NCBI GenBank assembly: GCA_964561105.1
Contig: CAZLOH010000010.1
Location: forward strand, 47,321 to 111,320
Reading direction: 5' to 3'
DNA length: 64,000 nt
From: JADLHS01 sp964561105
GTDB lineage: Bacteria; Verrucomicrobiota; Verrucomicrobiia; Limisphaerales; JADLHS01
Within the stretch, counting starts at the first letter, position 1. Each line of letters opens with the position of its first letter. The translations under genes were made by a program, and so were the position numbers. The notes beneath the pieces are model-generated. The model did no database searches and was not told the DNA's origin. It saw nothing but the letters and a program-made list of their open reading frames with translations. Of the stretch, positions 17,177 to 31,200 are shown piece by piece.

Positions 17177-19012
17177 CTATTGTTCGACGTACTTGAGCAC
17201 CCGCGTTTTCTCCGCGCGCTTCCGTTGGTTTTCATCCAGCACCTTTTTGCGCAGTCGCAGATTCTTTGGCGTTGCTTCCACGTATTCGTCCACATCAATG
17301 TACTCGAGCGCGCGTTCGAGCGAGAGGCGGAGCGGTGAGTTGAGTTGGATGCCCTTGCCATCGCCCTGCGACCGCATGTTGGTCAGGCGCTTCTCCTTCA
17401 CCGGATTGACCGGGATGTCGTTCTCCCGCGCGTTTTCGCCCACGATCATGCCCACGTAAATCTGATCGCCCGGCTCGATCATCAACCGCCCGCGCTCCTG
17501 CACCATGTTCAGCGCGTAGGAAGTGGCCTCTCCATTGTCCATGGAAACCAGCGACCCGTTCTTGCGCGCGGCGATCTCACCGCGATCCGGTCCGTACTCG
17601 TGGAACAGGTGGCTCATCACGCCCATCCCCTTGGTGGAGTTGACCAGATCGGTCTCAAAGCCAATCAATCCCCGCATCGGCACCAGCGCCTCCACCGATA
17701 CGACATCACCCACGTGATTCATGTTCACGATCTGCGCCTTGCGATTGGAGAGGTTTTCCATGATCGCGCCCAGATTCTCGTTGGGCACTTCCACGAACAA
17801 CTTTTCAATCGGTTCCAGCGCGTTGCCGGCCGCATCCTTTTTCCAGAGCACTTCCGGGCGCGACACGAGCACTTCATACCCTTCCCGGCGCATCTGCTCG
17901 ACCAGAATGGCAATCTGCATCTCCCCACGTCCACTGACCGCAAAGATCTTTGGATCGCTCGTCTGCGCGATGCGCAGCGCGACATTGGTGCGAATTTCCT
18001 TCACGAGCCGGTCCCAGATGTGCCGCGCGGTGACCAGTTTGCCATCCTTGCCGGCGAGCGGGCCGTCGTTCACGGCGAATTCCATCTGAATCGTCGGCGG
18101 GTCAATCGGAATGTACGGCAGGGCCGCGCGCAAATCGGAATCGCACAGCGTCTCGCCGATGAACACGTCCTCAAATCCCGTCAGGCCGACAATGTCACCC
18201 GCGTGCGCCTCCGGCACTTCGATGCGTTTCATTCCCTCGAAGTGATAAATCGCCGTGATCTTGCTTTTGGAAATGCGCCCATCCCCATGGCGGCAGATCG
18301 CGGGATCGCCCACCTTGACCTTGCCTTCGTAAATTTTACCGAACGCAATCCGGCCGAGATAATCGCTGTAGTCCAGATTGGCGACGAGCACTTGGAAGCC
18401 GTCGCCCGCCCGCGCGCGCGGCGGCGGAATATGTTTGACGATGGCATCGAAGAGCGGCTCCATCGTGCCGGTGACGTGCTCCAACTCCGTCTTAGCGTAG
18501 CCTTCCTTGGCCGAACAATAAATGAACGGGAAGTCCAGTTGCTCATCCGTGGCGTTGAGCGACATGAACAATTCAAACACCTGGTCCAGCACCTTCTTCG
18601 GGTTGGCATTCTCCCGGTCAATCTTGTTGATCACCACAATGGGCTTCGCGCCGGCCTCGAGGGCCTTGCGCAAGACGAACCGCGTCTGCGCCTGCGGTCC
18701 TTCCGCCGAATCCACCACCAGCAGCACGCCGTCAATCATGTTCATGATGCGTTCCACCTCGCCGCCGAAATCCGCGTGACCCGGCGTGTCCACGATGTTG
18801 ATGTGATAATTCTTGTATTTGAAGGCGGCGTTCTTGGCCCGGATGGTGATGCCCTTTTCCTTCTCGAGATCCATCGAGTCCATCAGCCGCTCCTCCTGCG
18901 ACTCGTGCTGGTTGGCGCGGAAGGTGCCGGACTGTTTCAAGAGGCAATCCACGAGCGTGGTCTTGCCATGATCAACGTGGGCGATGATCGCGATGTTTCG
19001 GATGTGCTGCAT
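17177..19012 (-). CDS. typA: Ribosome-binding translational GTPase TypA/BipA
   Basis: A 611-residue translational GTPase that binds the ribosome and aids 50S assembly and stress adaptation. The GTPase motifs are intact: G1 AHVDHGKTT, G2 region KGITIRAKNAAF, G3 DTPGHADFGGEVER, G4 NKID and G5 SAKEG. EF-G-like domains and the BipA-specific C-terminus follow (NSPLRLSLERALEYID, LRLRKKVLDENQRKR). The ATG at 19012 begins MQHIRNIAIIAHVDHGKTT like other TypA proteins; a GTG eight codons upstream would also be open. It has no co-directional partner close by. Confidence 0.95.
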   Translation of the reverse strand: MQHIRNIAIIAHVDHGKTTLVDCLLKQSGTFRANQHESQEERLMDSMDLEKEKGITIRAKNAAFKYKNYHINIVDTPGHADFGGEVERIMNMIDGVLLVVDSAEGPQAQTRFVLRKALEAGAKPIVVINKIDRENANPKKVLDQVFELFMSLNATDEQLDFPFIYCSAKEGYAKTELEHVTGTMEPLFDAIVKHIPPPRARAGDGFQVLVANLDYSDYLGRIAFGKIYEGKVKVGDPAICRHGDGRISKSKITAIYHFEGMKRIEVPEAHAGDIVGLTGFEDVFIGETLCDSDLRAALPYIPIDPPTIQMEFAVNDGPLAGKDGKLVTARHIWDRLVKEIRTNVALRIAQTSDPKIFAVSGRGEMQIAILVEQMRREGYEVLVSRPEVLWKKDAAGNALEPIEKLFVEVPNENLGAIMENLSNRKAQIVNMNHVGDVVSVEALVPMRGLIGFETDLVNSTKGMGVMSHLFHEYGPDRGEIAARKNGSLVSMDNGEATSYALNMVQERGRLMIEPGDQIYVGMIVGENARENDIPVNPVKEKRLTNMRSQGDGKGIQLNSPLRLSLERALEYIDVDEYVEATPKNLRLRKKVLDENQRKRAEKTRVLKYVEQ

Positions 19013-19155
19013 ATCGTAAAAGACCGGTTCGCTCACGTCGCCAAGATAGCCGTCGCATCAGACGGATGCGACCGGGAAACGGCTGGCGGAAAGCCAGCGG
19101 CTGCGCTACGACGGGTTCTGCCGGGCCGGACAGGATGCGAATTTGCCGCCAAAGG

Positions 19156-19509
19156 TCAAGCCGCGCTTGCAACGATTTTTGGCCAAACCATGGCGGAACC
19201 ACCGGTTTGAACGACGAAGGTCAGATGGCCGTGTGGTCGGCTCTCAACGGAAATCACGCCGTGTATTTGTGGAGTCGCGCCGTGATGGACCGCGTCGAGT
19301 CCGGCTGCGAGCGCGAGTTTCAGGTTCGGCAGATCGCCTTTGGCGGTGTAGGCCGAGAGGCGTGCGATGCTTTCTTCTTTGGGGTTCAAAGCATTCATAA
19401 TTTTCGTTGTCTCGATGTTATTGATGGTTCGGGCGGCTGGTTGCTTCGACGCGAATGTCGAACCGGCAATCAGCGTGGCGGACATCACAAGCGGAAACGT
19501 GGCATTCAT
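19156..19509 (-). pseudogene. Truncated carboxymuconolactone decarboxylase (AhpD-like) gene remnant
   Basis: The 117-residue reading frame starts with a signal-like segment (MNATFPLVMSATLIAGSTFA). It then shows the N-terminal helix pattern of a carboxymuconolactone decarboxylase family protein (LNPKEESIARLSAYTAKGDL, then LKLALAAGLDA). After residue about 73 it departs from the family and lacks the downstream catalytic region. I therefore read it as a gene that lost its 3' half and now runs into unrelated sequence. It overlaps the SDR gene by 4 bp, so it once formed the end of the AraC-AKR-ADH-SDR cluster. Confidence 0.6.
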
Positions 19510-20330
19510 GGCTTCGCCGCCTCGGGCCCGTAGAAGAAGTTGGCGGTCGCGCCGCCATCAATCAGGAAATCACTGCCGGTGATAAAGCTGCCCTCCGGCC
19601 CCATGATGTGTGCGGCCAACGCTGCGATTTCATCAGGCGTGCCGGCGCGGCCGGCGGGCATTTTCTTCAACATCGCCTGGTAAAAATCCGCGCGCTCTCC
19701 GTGCAACTCGTCGTGGGCCAGCGGCGTGACGATGATGCCGGGGCTGATCGAGTTGATCCGCGCGCCCCGCTTGGCCCATTGCACCGCCTCGCCGCGCACC
19801 CGCAGCGAGTTGCAGCGCTTCGACATCTGATAGGCGTGCAGCGTGTCTTTGACGCCCCTGACGAAATCAAGCGCCAGCAACTCTTCCGCTGGCGCGGTGG
19901 CCAGCAGCGCGTCCTGCTCGGCGGTCAGCGCCGGCATGCGGTAGCCGGACTGCGAGGAGATCGCCACACCCGCACCGCCCTCGGCCATCACCTTGCCGAA
20001 CTCTTCGAGCAACAGCGCCGTGCCATAGAGGTCCACCTTGAGGATCGCCTCGATAGGGGCTTGCGACGGCGAGACGCCCGCCGCCTGCACCAGCGCCTTG
20101 ATTGGGCCGAGCGACTGTGCTTTGCCGACAACCGCCTGGATCGCGCTGCGATCCGAGACATCGGCCTGCATGGAGGTGGTTTCGAAGCCGGCGAGTTCCA
20201 GCAGCTTCGCAGCCGCGTCGGCTGATTCCTGACGGTGATCGGCCAACAGGACATGGCGGCCGCTGCTGATGCGGCGAGCGATGGCCAGACCGATGCCGCC
20301 GGCGCCGACGACTACGGTTACGTCTTTCAT
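19506..20330 (-). CDS. SDR family NAD(P)-dependent oxidoreductase
   Basis: A 274-residue short-chain dehydrogenase/reductase. The coenzyme loop VVGAGGIGLAIARRI is near the N-terminus, ISSQSG supplies the catalytic Ser, and the Tyr-x3-Lys pair appears as YQMSK. The C-terminal INSISPGIIVTPLA and FITGSDFLIDGGATANF are typical. Substrate is unknown. It lies 30 bp downstream of the alcohol dehydrogenase on the same strand and belongs to the AraC-linked oxidoreductase cluster. Confidence 0.88.
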   Translation of the reverse strand: MKDVTVVVGAGGIGLAIARRISSGRHVLLADHRQESADAAAKLLELAGFETTSMQADVSDRSAIQAVVGKAQSLGPIKALVQAAGVSPSQAPIEAILKVDLYGTALLLEEFGKVMAEGGAGVAISSQSGYRMPALTAEQDALLATAPAEELLALDFVRGVKDTLHAYQMSKRCNSLRVRGEAVQWAKRGARINSISPGIIVTPLAHDELHGERADFYQAMLKKMPAGRAGTPDEIAALAAHIMGPEGSFITGSDFLIDGGATANFFYGPEAAKP

Positions 20331-20360
20331 TTCAATCTGCCTTTCGTGTCCATGAGTTGA

Positions 20361-21383
20361 TCATTCATCCACACGCAGCAGGGTCTTGATGGCGCGGCGT
20401 TCGTCCATGGCTTTGTAACCCTCGGCCACTTCGGCGATGGGCAGGGTCAGGTCGAATACCTTGCCCGGTTGAATCGCACCCTTGAGCACGCGATCCATCA
20501 GGTCCGGCAAGAAGCGGCGCACCGGCGCGGGGCCACCCAACATGCGGCGCTGCGAGAAAAACAGTTTCTGGCCGTCAAAGCTCACGCCATGCGGCACGCC
20601 GACGTAGCCGATGGTGCCGCCCGGGCGGCACACACCCATGGCCTGGTCCATCGAACCCGCCGTGCCGACACATTCGAGCACCGACTCGGCGCCAACGCCG
20701 CCGGTCAGCTCCTTGATCCGGGCGATGCCTTCATCGCCCCGCTCGGCCACGATGTCGGTGGCTCCGAATTCACGCGCCAGTTGCTGGCGCGACGCGTGGC
20801 GGCTCATCGCGATGATGCGCCCCGCCCCCAGTTGGCTGGCGGCGAGCACGCCCATCAGCCCGACGGCGCCGTCGCCCACCACCACCACGGTCCCGCCGGC
20901 GCGCACCTGGGCGGCAACGGCCGCATACCAACCGGTGCCGAGCACGTCGGACGTCGCCAGCAGGTGCGGGATCATCCCGGCGTCCGGCATGTCGGCAGTC
21001 GCGACCAGCGTGCCGTCGGCCAGCGGCACGCGCGCATAGGGCGCCTGCGCGCCGGTCATGAATTCGAGTTGCTGACAGGACGATTGGAAGCCGAATCGGC
21101 AATGCGGGCAGGTGTTGTCGGACAGGCAGAACGAGCCGACCACGAACTGGCCCGGCTTGATCGTCTTCACCTCGGTCCCCACCTCGACCACCACGCCGCA
21201 ATACTCATGGCCCATGTGCATCGGCTTTTCAATGTTATTGAAGCCGCGATAAGGCCACAAGTCCGAGCCGCAGATGCAGGTGGCGGATAGTTTGATGATG
21301 GCGTCCGTGGGGTGAAGGATTTTGGGATCCGAAACGTCCTCAAATCGAACGTCTCGGGCTCCATGCATGACGGTTGCTTTCAT
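20361..21383 (-). CDS. Zinc-dependent alcohol dehydrogenase family protein
   Basis: A 340-residue medium-chain dehydrogenase. The catalytic zinc ligands (Cys in CICGSD, GHEYCG) and the four-Cys structural zinc loop (CLSDNTCPHCRFGFQSSC) are intact. The nucleotide-binding motif VVGDGAVGLMGVLAA is clear. It oxidises an alcohol or reduces an aldehyde; the substrate is not evident. Its ATG overlaps the end of the aldo/keto reductase remnant by 4 bp. The SDR gene follows 30 bp downstream. Confidence 0.92.
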   Translation of the reverse strand: MKATVMHGARDVRFEDVSDPKILHPTDAIIKLSATCICGSDLWPYRGFNNIEKPMHMGHEYCGVVVEVGTEVKTIKPGQFVVGSFCLSDNTCPHCRFGFQSSCQQLEFMTGAQAPYARVPLADGTLVATADMPDAGMIPHLLATSDVLGTGWYAAVAAQVRAGGTVVVVGDGAVGLMGVLAASQLGAGRIIAMSRHASRQQLAREFGATDIVAERGDEGIARIKELTGGVGAESVLECVGTAGSMDQAMGVCRPGGTIGYVGVPHGVSFDGQKLFFSQRRMLGGPAPVRRFLPDLMDRVLKGAIQPGKVFDLTLPIAEVAEGYKAMDERRAIKTLLRVDE

Positions 21384-21562
21384 GTGTTTTCTCCTGTTGC
21401 GAATGATTGTGATTTCATGCCCCGGGGATCGGGCAATCGAGGAACTGCGGTCTTCATGGCGTGAGTGGTTTCAGTTGGCGGTGTCTGGAAGACGCCGAAG
21501 CCGATGACGGGAATGTCCAGCCTGTGGTTGAGGGTAAAATGCGGAATGGTGATTGCGTTCAC
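21380..21562 (-). pseudogene. 5' remnant of a second aldo/keto reductase gene
   Basis: The 60-codon frame begins MNAITIPHFTLNHRLDIPVI and continues GFGVFQTPPTETTHA, the normal N-terminus of a 2,5-diketogluconate reductase-type aldo/keto reductase. After about 36 residues it jumps to unrelated sequence and stops where the alcohol dehydrogenase begins. It is distinct from the intact AKR immediately upstream. An internal deletion removing the rest of the gene is the simplest reading. Confidence 0.65.
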
Positions 21563-21580
21563 GGAGTGCTCCTGTCCGCC

Positions 21581-22597
21581 TCAGCGGCTTCTTGGCGCCG
21601 CTTCGCGCCCGACCATCGCCAGTTGTCGAGGCGCGTAGCGTTCGCCCTCAATGTGAATTTGTGCAGCTGCCGATTCGATCTCGCGCAGGTCGGCGTCGGT
21701 CAACTCGACATCGGCCGCAGCGATGTTTTCTTCCAACCGGTGCAACTTGGTTGTGCCAGGGATCGGCACGATGTACGGCCGCTGCGCCAGCAGCCAGGCC
21801 AGCGCGATCTGCGCGGGCGTGGCGCCCTTGGCTTCGCCAACGCGGCGCAACAAGTCCACGAGCGCCTGGTTCTTCTCCATTGCCTCGGGGGCGAAACGCG
21901 GCACCGTGTTGCGGAAATCGCCTTCGACCAGTTTGGTGTCCTTGCTCATCGCGCCGGTCAGGAAGCCCATGCCAAGCGGGCTGTAGGGCACCAAACCAAT
22001 GCCCAGCTCGTCGCACGCGGCCAGGATGCCGTTCGTTTCGACATTGCGCGTCCACAACGAATACTCGTTCTGCAATGCCGCGACCGGCTGCACGGCGTGG
22101 GCGCGGCGCAGCGTTTCGACTCCCGGCTCGGACATGCCGAAGTGTTTCACCTTGCCTGCGGCGATCAGTTCCTTGACGGTGCCGGCGACGTCTTCGATCG
22201 GCACGTTCGGGTCAACGCGATGCTGGTAGAGCAAGTCAATCGCTTCGACGCGCAGGCGTTTGAGCGAACCCTCGACGGCCTGGCGGATGCGTTCCGGTTG
22301 GCTGGTGACGCCGCGGTTTTCGCGCGTGGCGAAATCAATGTCGAAGCCGAACTTGGTGGCGATCACCACCCGGTCGCGCACCGGCGCCAGCGCCTCGCCC
22401 ACCACTTCCTCGTTGATGAAGGGACCATAGACTTCGGCGGTGTCGAAAAAAGTGACGCCGCGATCTACCGCCGCTCGAATCAGCTTGATGCCGTCCGTTT
22501 GCGACAACGGCGTGCCGTAACTGTGGTTGATACCCATGCAGCCGAGGCCGAGGGCTGACACTTCCAAGTTGCTGTTGCCCAGTTCGCGCTTTTTCAT
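21581..22597 (-). CDS. Aldo/keto reductase
   Basis: A 338-residue NADPH-dependent reductase of the AKR superfamily. The start ELGNSNLEVSALGLGCMG, the Asp/Tyr region FFDTAEVYGPF, the Lys in VIATKFG and the His in LLYQHRVDP make up the catalytic tetrad. The block GLVPYSPLGMGFLTG and the C-terminal VPIPGTTKLHRLEEN complete the fold. Aldehydes or ketones are the likely substrates. It follows the AraC-type regulator gene on the same strand. Confidence 0.92.
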   Translation of the reverse strand: MKKRELGNSNLEVSALGLGCMGINHSYGTPLSQTDGIKLIRAAVDRGVTFFDTAEVYGPFINEEVVGEALAPVRDRVVIATKFGFDIDFATRENRGVTSQPERIRQAVEGSLKRLRVEAIDLLYQHRVDPNVPIEDVAGTVKELIAAGKVKHFGMSEPGVETLRRAHAVQPVAALQNEYSLWTRNVETNGILAACDELGIGLVPYSPLGMGFLTGAMSKDTKLVEGDFRNTVPRFAPEAMEKNQALVDLLRRVGEAKGATPAQIALAWLLAQRPYIVPIPGTTKLHRLEENIAAADVELTDADLREIESAAAQIHIEGERYAPRQLAMVGREAAPRSR

Positions 22598-22685
22598 TTT
22601 GACTCAATCCGCACCCGCATATTGCATCACCTGCCAGCATCCTGCTCCCGAGATCCTGCGCCCTCTGTCGCAATCCTGCGGGAAA

Positions 22686-23591
22686 TCAAAGCGAGTTACG
22701 GAACTCGGTTGGCGTGACGCCGGCGACTCGGCGGAAGACTTGTGCGAAATGGCTCGGGCTGGAGTAGCCCACTTCGAGTCCCACATCAATCAGGCTGCGC
22801 GAAGTTTCGCGAATCAACTGCTGGGCGCGGGTAATCCGTTGGCGGGTGACGAACTGCAATGGAGCCATGCCGGTCGTCTCTTTGAACACATGGGCAAAGT
22901 GTGAGGAACTTAGTTCCACCAGTTCAGCGAGTGCTTCGATAGAGATTTCGTCTGCGAGATTCGCCGTCACATGATCTTCGACCTTGCGGAGCAGATGAAT
23001 GGGCATCCCGCCGCGATGGACCGGCGTCCGGGATGGTGAGCTGGTGTATTTCTCGACGAGGTGCGCCGCGAAGAGTTGAGTGAGCGCGACGACGCGGGGC
23101 GACTTGCCCGGCACGCGCGCGGTCAAAAGCTCCGCGCATGTCAGGCAGATCGGCCACAGGATTTCATCGCGGCCAAAAAAATCCGCCACCTCCACACGGT
23201 CGGCTTTACCGGGATAACGCGCCTCGAGTGCGGCCAGGAACGGCTCGACGGCGATGTGGAGCGAAAGATTCTCCAATTCCTGGCCGGGCGGCGATTGGAA
23301 GCGCACTTCATACGGCGTGCGCGAACGTGTCACAAACAGTTCGCCTGCGTGAATCTGCCGCTTGACCCATGCACCGCCGACATCCCGCTCCTGAAATTCC
23401 GCCACGCCGCTCAGCACGCACGCGATATGCGGTTCTGGAGTGGCGGGAATCAAAAGGCGATCCACCACGCGCGGAAGCCGCCTGCGCCGCGCATACAATC
23501 CCGGCCACCGGAGCGCCGCGCTGTCAGCCACCGTTTCGCCGGTCAGGTATTGGTCAAAGGCGGCGGCGCTGCTGCGGTCGGGCGTGTTCAC
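22686..23591 (-). CDS. AraC family transcriptional regulator
   Basis: A 301-residue regulator. The N-terminal half is a cupin-like ligand domain (PHIACVLSGVAEFQERD). The C-terminal hundred residues hold two helix-turn-helix motifs, with the AraC signature LIDVGLEVGYSSPSHFAQVF followed by RRVAGVTPTEFR. It is the first gene of a one-direction cluster with the aldo/keto reductase, alcohol dehydrogenase and SDR. It probably controls those genes, perhaps in response to an aldehyde, which is inference. Confidence 0.9.
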   Translation of the reverse strand: MNTPDRSSAAAFDQYLTGETVADSAALRWPGLYARRRRLPRVVDRLLIPATPEPHIACVLSGVAEFQERDVGGAWVKRQIHAGELFVTRSRTPYEVRFQSPPGQELENLSLHIAVEPFLAALEARYPGKADRVEVADFFGRDEILWPICLTCAELLTARVPGKSPRVVALTQLFAAHLVEKYTSSPSRTPVHRGGMPIHLLRKVEDHVTANLADEISIEALAELVELSSSHFAHVFKETTGMAPLQFVTRQRITRAQQLIRETSRSLIDVGLEVGYSSPSHFAQVFRRVAGVTPTEFRNSL

Positions 23592-23697
23592 TTTCGTAAA
23601 TTCTCATTTTTGGTTTGGCTGCTGCAAACGATTTTCACCGAGTAATGATCGCCAGCTTCGCCAGACGTGGGTTCAGTAACCGGCCGCTCATAGTCAC

Positions 23698-23838
23698 CGC
23701 TTCACATCCTCAGCTTCCGAATCTTCGCCAGAGAACGTGCCCCAATTTCCGACTTGGGCTTTGCGCCTTGCGGGCCGCCGTGATGCAGGCGCACGGAGAC
23801 GTTGCCCGCTTCCATGTCCCTGCCGCCGATGAGGAGCC
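23698..23838 (-). pseudogene. thrS: 3' remnant of a threonyl-tRNA synthetase gene
   Basis: The reverse strand reads RLLIGGRDMEAGNVSVRLHH followed by a GGPQGAKPKSEI stretch and soon a TGA stop. This is the pattern of the anticodon-binding C-terminus of ThrRS. Nothing upstream belongs to thrS: the fragment ends exactly where a palindromic repeat begins. The final residues also diverge from the family. It is a decayed piece of about 45 codons, and the functional gene must lie elsewhere. Confidence 0.55.
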
Positions 23839-23905
23839 GTAACCTCCGACGTGAGGAGGCGGACCTGCTCCGCCATCAACTCCGCCTCGTTACCTTGGCG
23901 GCTAC
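23839..23905 (+). repeat. Palindromic element, family A (67 bp)
   Basis: The left arm is a variant of GTAGCCGCCGACGTGAGG and the right arm ends CTTGGCGGCTAC. It abuts the truncated 5' end of the thrS remnant. Confidence 0.8.
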
Positions 23906-23989
23906 CGCTCGTTGGTGATCCTGGCGCTGAAGGAGGTGATGCTGAAGTCCGACAGCCTCAAATTCGGCACGGAAGCCCCCAAATTGAAA

Positions 23990-24021
23990 CGAGGCGCTTC
24001 GATTGCTCGAAGCGCCTCGTG
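23990..24021 (-). terminator. Rho-independent terminator of the rplKAJL-rpoBC operon
   Basis: A perfect 14-bp stem ACGAGGCGCTTCGA / TCGAAGCGCCTCGT with a 4-base loop lies about 20 bp after the rpoC stop, followed on the minus strand by TTCAATTT. Confidence 0.88.
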
Positions 24022-24042
24022 AGTGATTGTTCCGCCGCCGGA

Positions 24043-28182
<4,140 letters not shown>

Positions 28183-28209
28183 ACGCGTTGCTTTCGCTAA
28201 ATGGTTTGC

Positions 28210-31200
28210 TTACACGGCCGCCAGCACAGCGGTCGCGTTTTCCGGCGGAGCCTCCACCGGGTTGGTATAGCCGACTTTGACGTCCAAGCCGAGGGACTGC
28301 ATTTCCTTCACCAGGACGTTGAACGATTCCGGGATGCCCGCCTCCAGCGCGTTGTCGCCTTTGACGATGCTCTCGTAGATGCGCGTGCGGCCCTGCACGT
28401 CGTCGGACTTCACGGTCAGGAGTTCCTGCAACGTGTACGCCGCGCCGTAGGCTTCCATCGCCCACACTTCCATTTCGCCGAAGCGCTGGCCGCCGTACTG
28501 AGCCTTGCCGCCCAATGGTTGCTGGGTGACGAGCGAATACGGCCCGACCGCGCGCGCGTGAATCTTGTCCGCAACCAGATGCCCCAGCTTCATCATGTAG
28601 ATGTAGCCGACGACGATCTCCTGATCGAACTGGTCCCCGGTGCGGCCGTCATAGAGACGCGTCTTGCCATTCTCGCCGACGAGCACGACTTCCGCCGCCT
28701 CGGTCTGGGTGGCGCCGGCCTGTTCGAGATACTTGCGGATCTGTTTTTCCTTGATGCCGTCAAACACCGGCGTGGCGAATTTCATCCCCAGGATCTTGGC
28801 CGCCCAGCCCAGGTGCGTTTCCAGCACCTGCCCCACGTTCATGCGCGACGGCACGCCCAGCGGATTCAACACGATTTCCACCGGCGTTCCATCCGCCAGA
28901 TGCGGCATGTCTTCCTCGGCGACGATCTTGGCGACGACGCCCTTGTTGCCGTGCCGGCCCGCCATCTTGTCGCCAACCGAGAGCTTGCGCTTGGAGGCGA
29001 TGTAAACCTTGACCGACTTGACGATGCCGCTGTCCACGCCCTCGCCCGCCTCGGCCCGCTCGATTTCCTCGTCGTATTGCATCTGGAGGTCGTCGAACTT
29101 CTTTTTGAAGCTCCCGATGATTTCGTTGATCTTGTTGCGGATCGGCGACGGATCAATCTCGATCCGGTCATAGACCTCCGCCAGTTTGCGCAACAGCGTC
29201 TTGGTGATCTTGCGATTGGCCGGGATGATGATCTCACCGGTCTCGCTGTTCACCACGTCGAGCGGGATTTTTTCGCCGAGCAGGATGTTGCTCAACGCTT
29301 CCGTCAACTGGTCGCGCAGTTCGTCGGTCTTTTTCTTGTGCTCTTCCTCGATCTGCTTGGCCGCGCGCTTCTCCTCGGTGGACGAGGCCTTGCGTTCGCT
29401 GTCCTTCTTCGCGGACACCTTGACATCCATGACAATGCCGTAGGTGCCCGAGGGAACTTTGAGCGACGTGTCTTTCACGTCCGCGGCTTTTTCCCCGAAG
29501 ATGGCGCGGAGCAAACGCTCTTCCGGCGCGAGTTCGGTTTCAGACTTGGGCGTGATCTTCCCCACGAGAATGTCGCCGGGCTTCACTTCCGCCCCCACCC
29601 GGATGACGCCGTCCGATCCGAGGTTCTTCAACGCTTCATCACCGAGGTTCGGAATGTCGCGGGTGATTTCCTCCGGCCCGAGCTTCGTATCGCGCGCGGC
29701 AACCTCGAACTCGTCAATGTGGATGCTCGTAAAGATGTCGTCCTTGACGATCTTTTCGCTGATCAGGATCGCGTCCTCGAAGTTGTAACCGTTCCACGGC
29801 ATGAACGCGACGAGCACATTGCGACCGAGGGCGAGTTCGCCGTGTTGGGTGCAGGGACCATCGGCCAGGACCTGGCCCTTCTTCACGTGCTCGCCTTTGT
29901 GAACGAGAATCTTCTGATTGATGCACGTGGCCGCGTTCGAGCGCATGAATTTGCGAATCTCGTAAACCCAGATGCCCTTCTCCGGTTCGTGACGAATCTT
30001 TTTCTTGGTTTCCGGCAATTTGCCGTCCTCCGTGATGATGACGTGACTGCCGGTGATGGACGCGACTTTGCCCGCCTCCTCGGCCACAACCACAGCGCGC
30101 GAGTCCCGCGCCACCCGGTCTTCGAGACCGGTGGCCACAAAGGGCGCTTCGGTCACGAGCAACGGCACCGCCTGCCGCTGCATGTTCGAGCCCATCAGGG
30201 CGCGGTTCGCATCGTCGTGCTCCAGGAAGGGAATCAGCGACGCCGCCACGGACACGAGCTGCTTCGGCGACACGTCCATGTAATCCACGCGCGCCGGCTC
30301 GACGTCCACAAAGTCGCCCCGGCAACGGCACGGCACGCGGTCAATGGTGAAATGACCTTTGTCATCAATCGGCGCATTGGCCTGCGCGACGATGAATTGT
30401 TCCTCCCGATCCGCCGTGAGGTAGTCGAGATGACCGGTCACGCGACCGTTCTCCACCTTGCGATACGGCGTTTCGAGGAAGCCGAAATCGTTGATGCGCG
30501 CAAACGTCGCCAGCGACGCGATCAAACCGATGTTCGGGCCTTCCGGCGTTTCCACCGGACAGATGCGGCCGTAGTGCGACGGGTGAACGTCGCGGACTTC
30601 AAAGCCCGCGCGATCGCGGGACAAGCCCCCCGGTCCGAGCGCGGACAACCGCCGTTTGTGGGTCAGCTCCGCCAGCGGATTGATCTGATCCATGAACTGG
30701 CTCAACTGCGAACGGCCGAAGAAATCGCGGATGACCGCCGAGAGCGCCTTGGGGTTGATGAGCTTTTGCGGCGTCATCTGCTCGACGCTCTGATCAAACA
30801 AGGTCATGCGTTCCTTCACCAGGCGTTCGGTGCGGGCCAGACCCACCCGGCATTGGTTGGCCAGCAACTCACCCACCGTCCGGATGCGGCGGCTGCCCAG
30901 GTGATCAATGTCGTCCAGCGAACCCTCGCCCTTCTTGAGTCGCAGCAGATACTTCGTCGCCTCTACCAAATCCTCCTTGGTCAGGATGCGCGACTCGTTC
31001 TTGTTACTGAGGCCGAGTTTCTGGTTGATCTTGTAACGCCCCACCCGCCCGAGGTCGTATCGCTTCGGATCAAAGAACAAACGCTTGATCAGCGCCTTGG
31101 CGTTGGCGGCGGTCGGCGGATCTCCAGGCCGCAGGCGGCGATAGATGTCCTTGAGGGCTTCCTCCTCATTCTTCGCCGGGTCCTTCTTCATGCACTTGAT

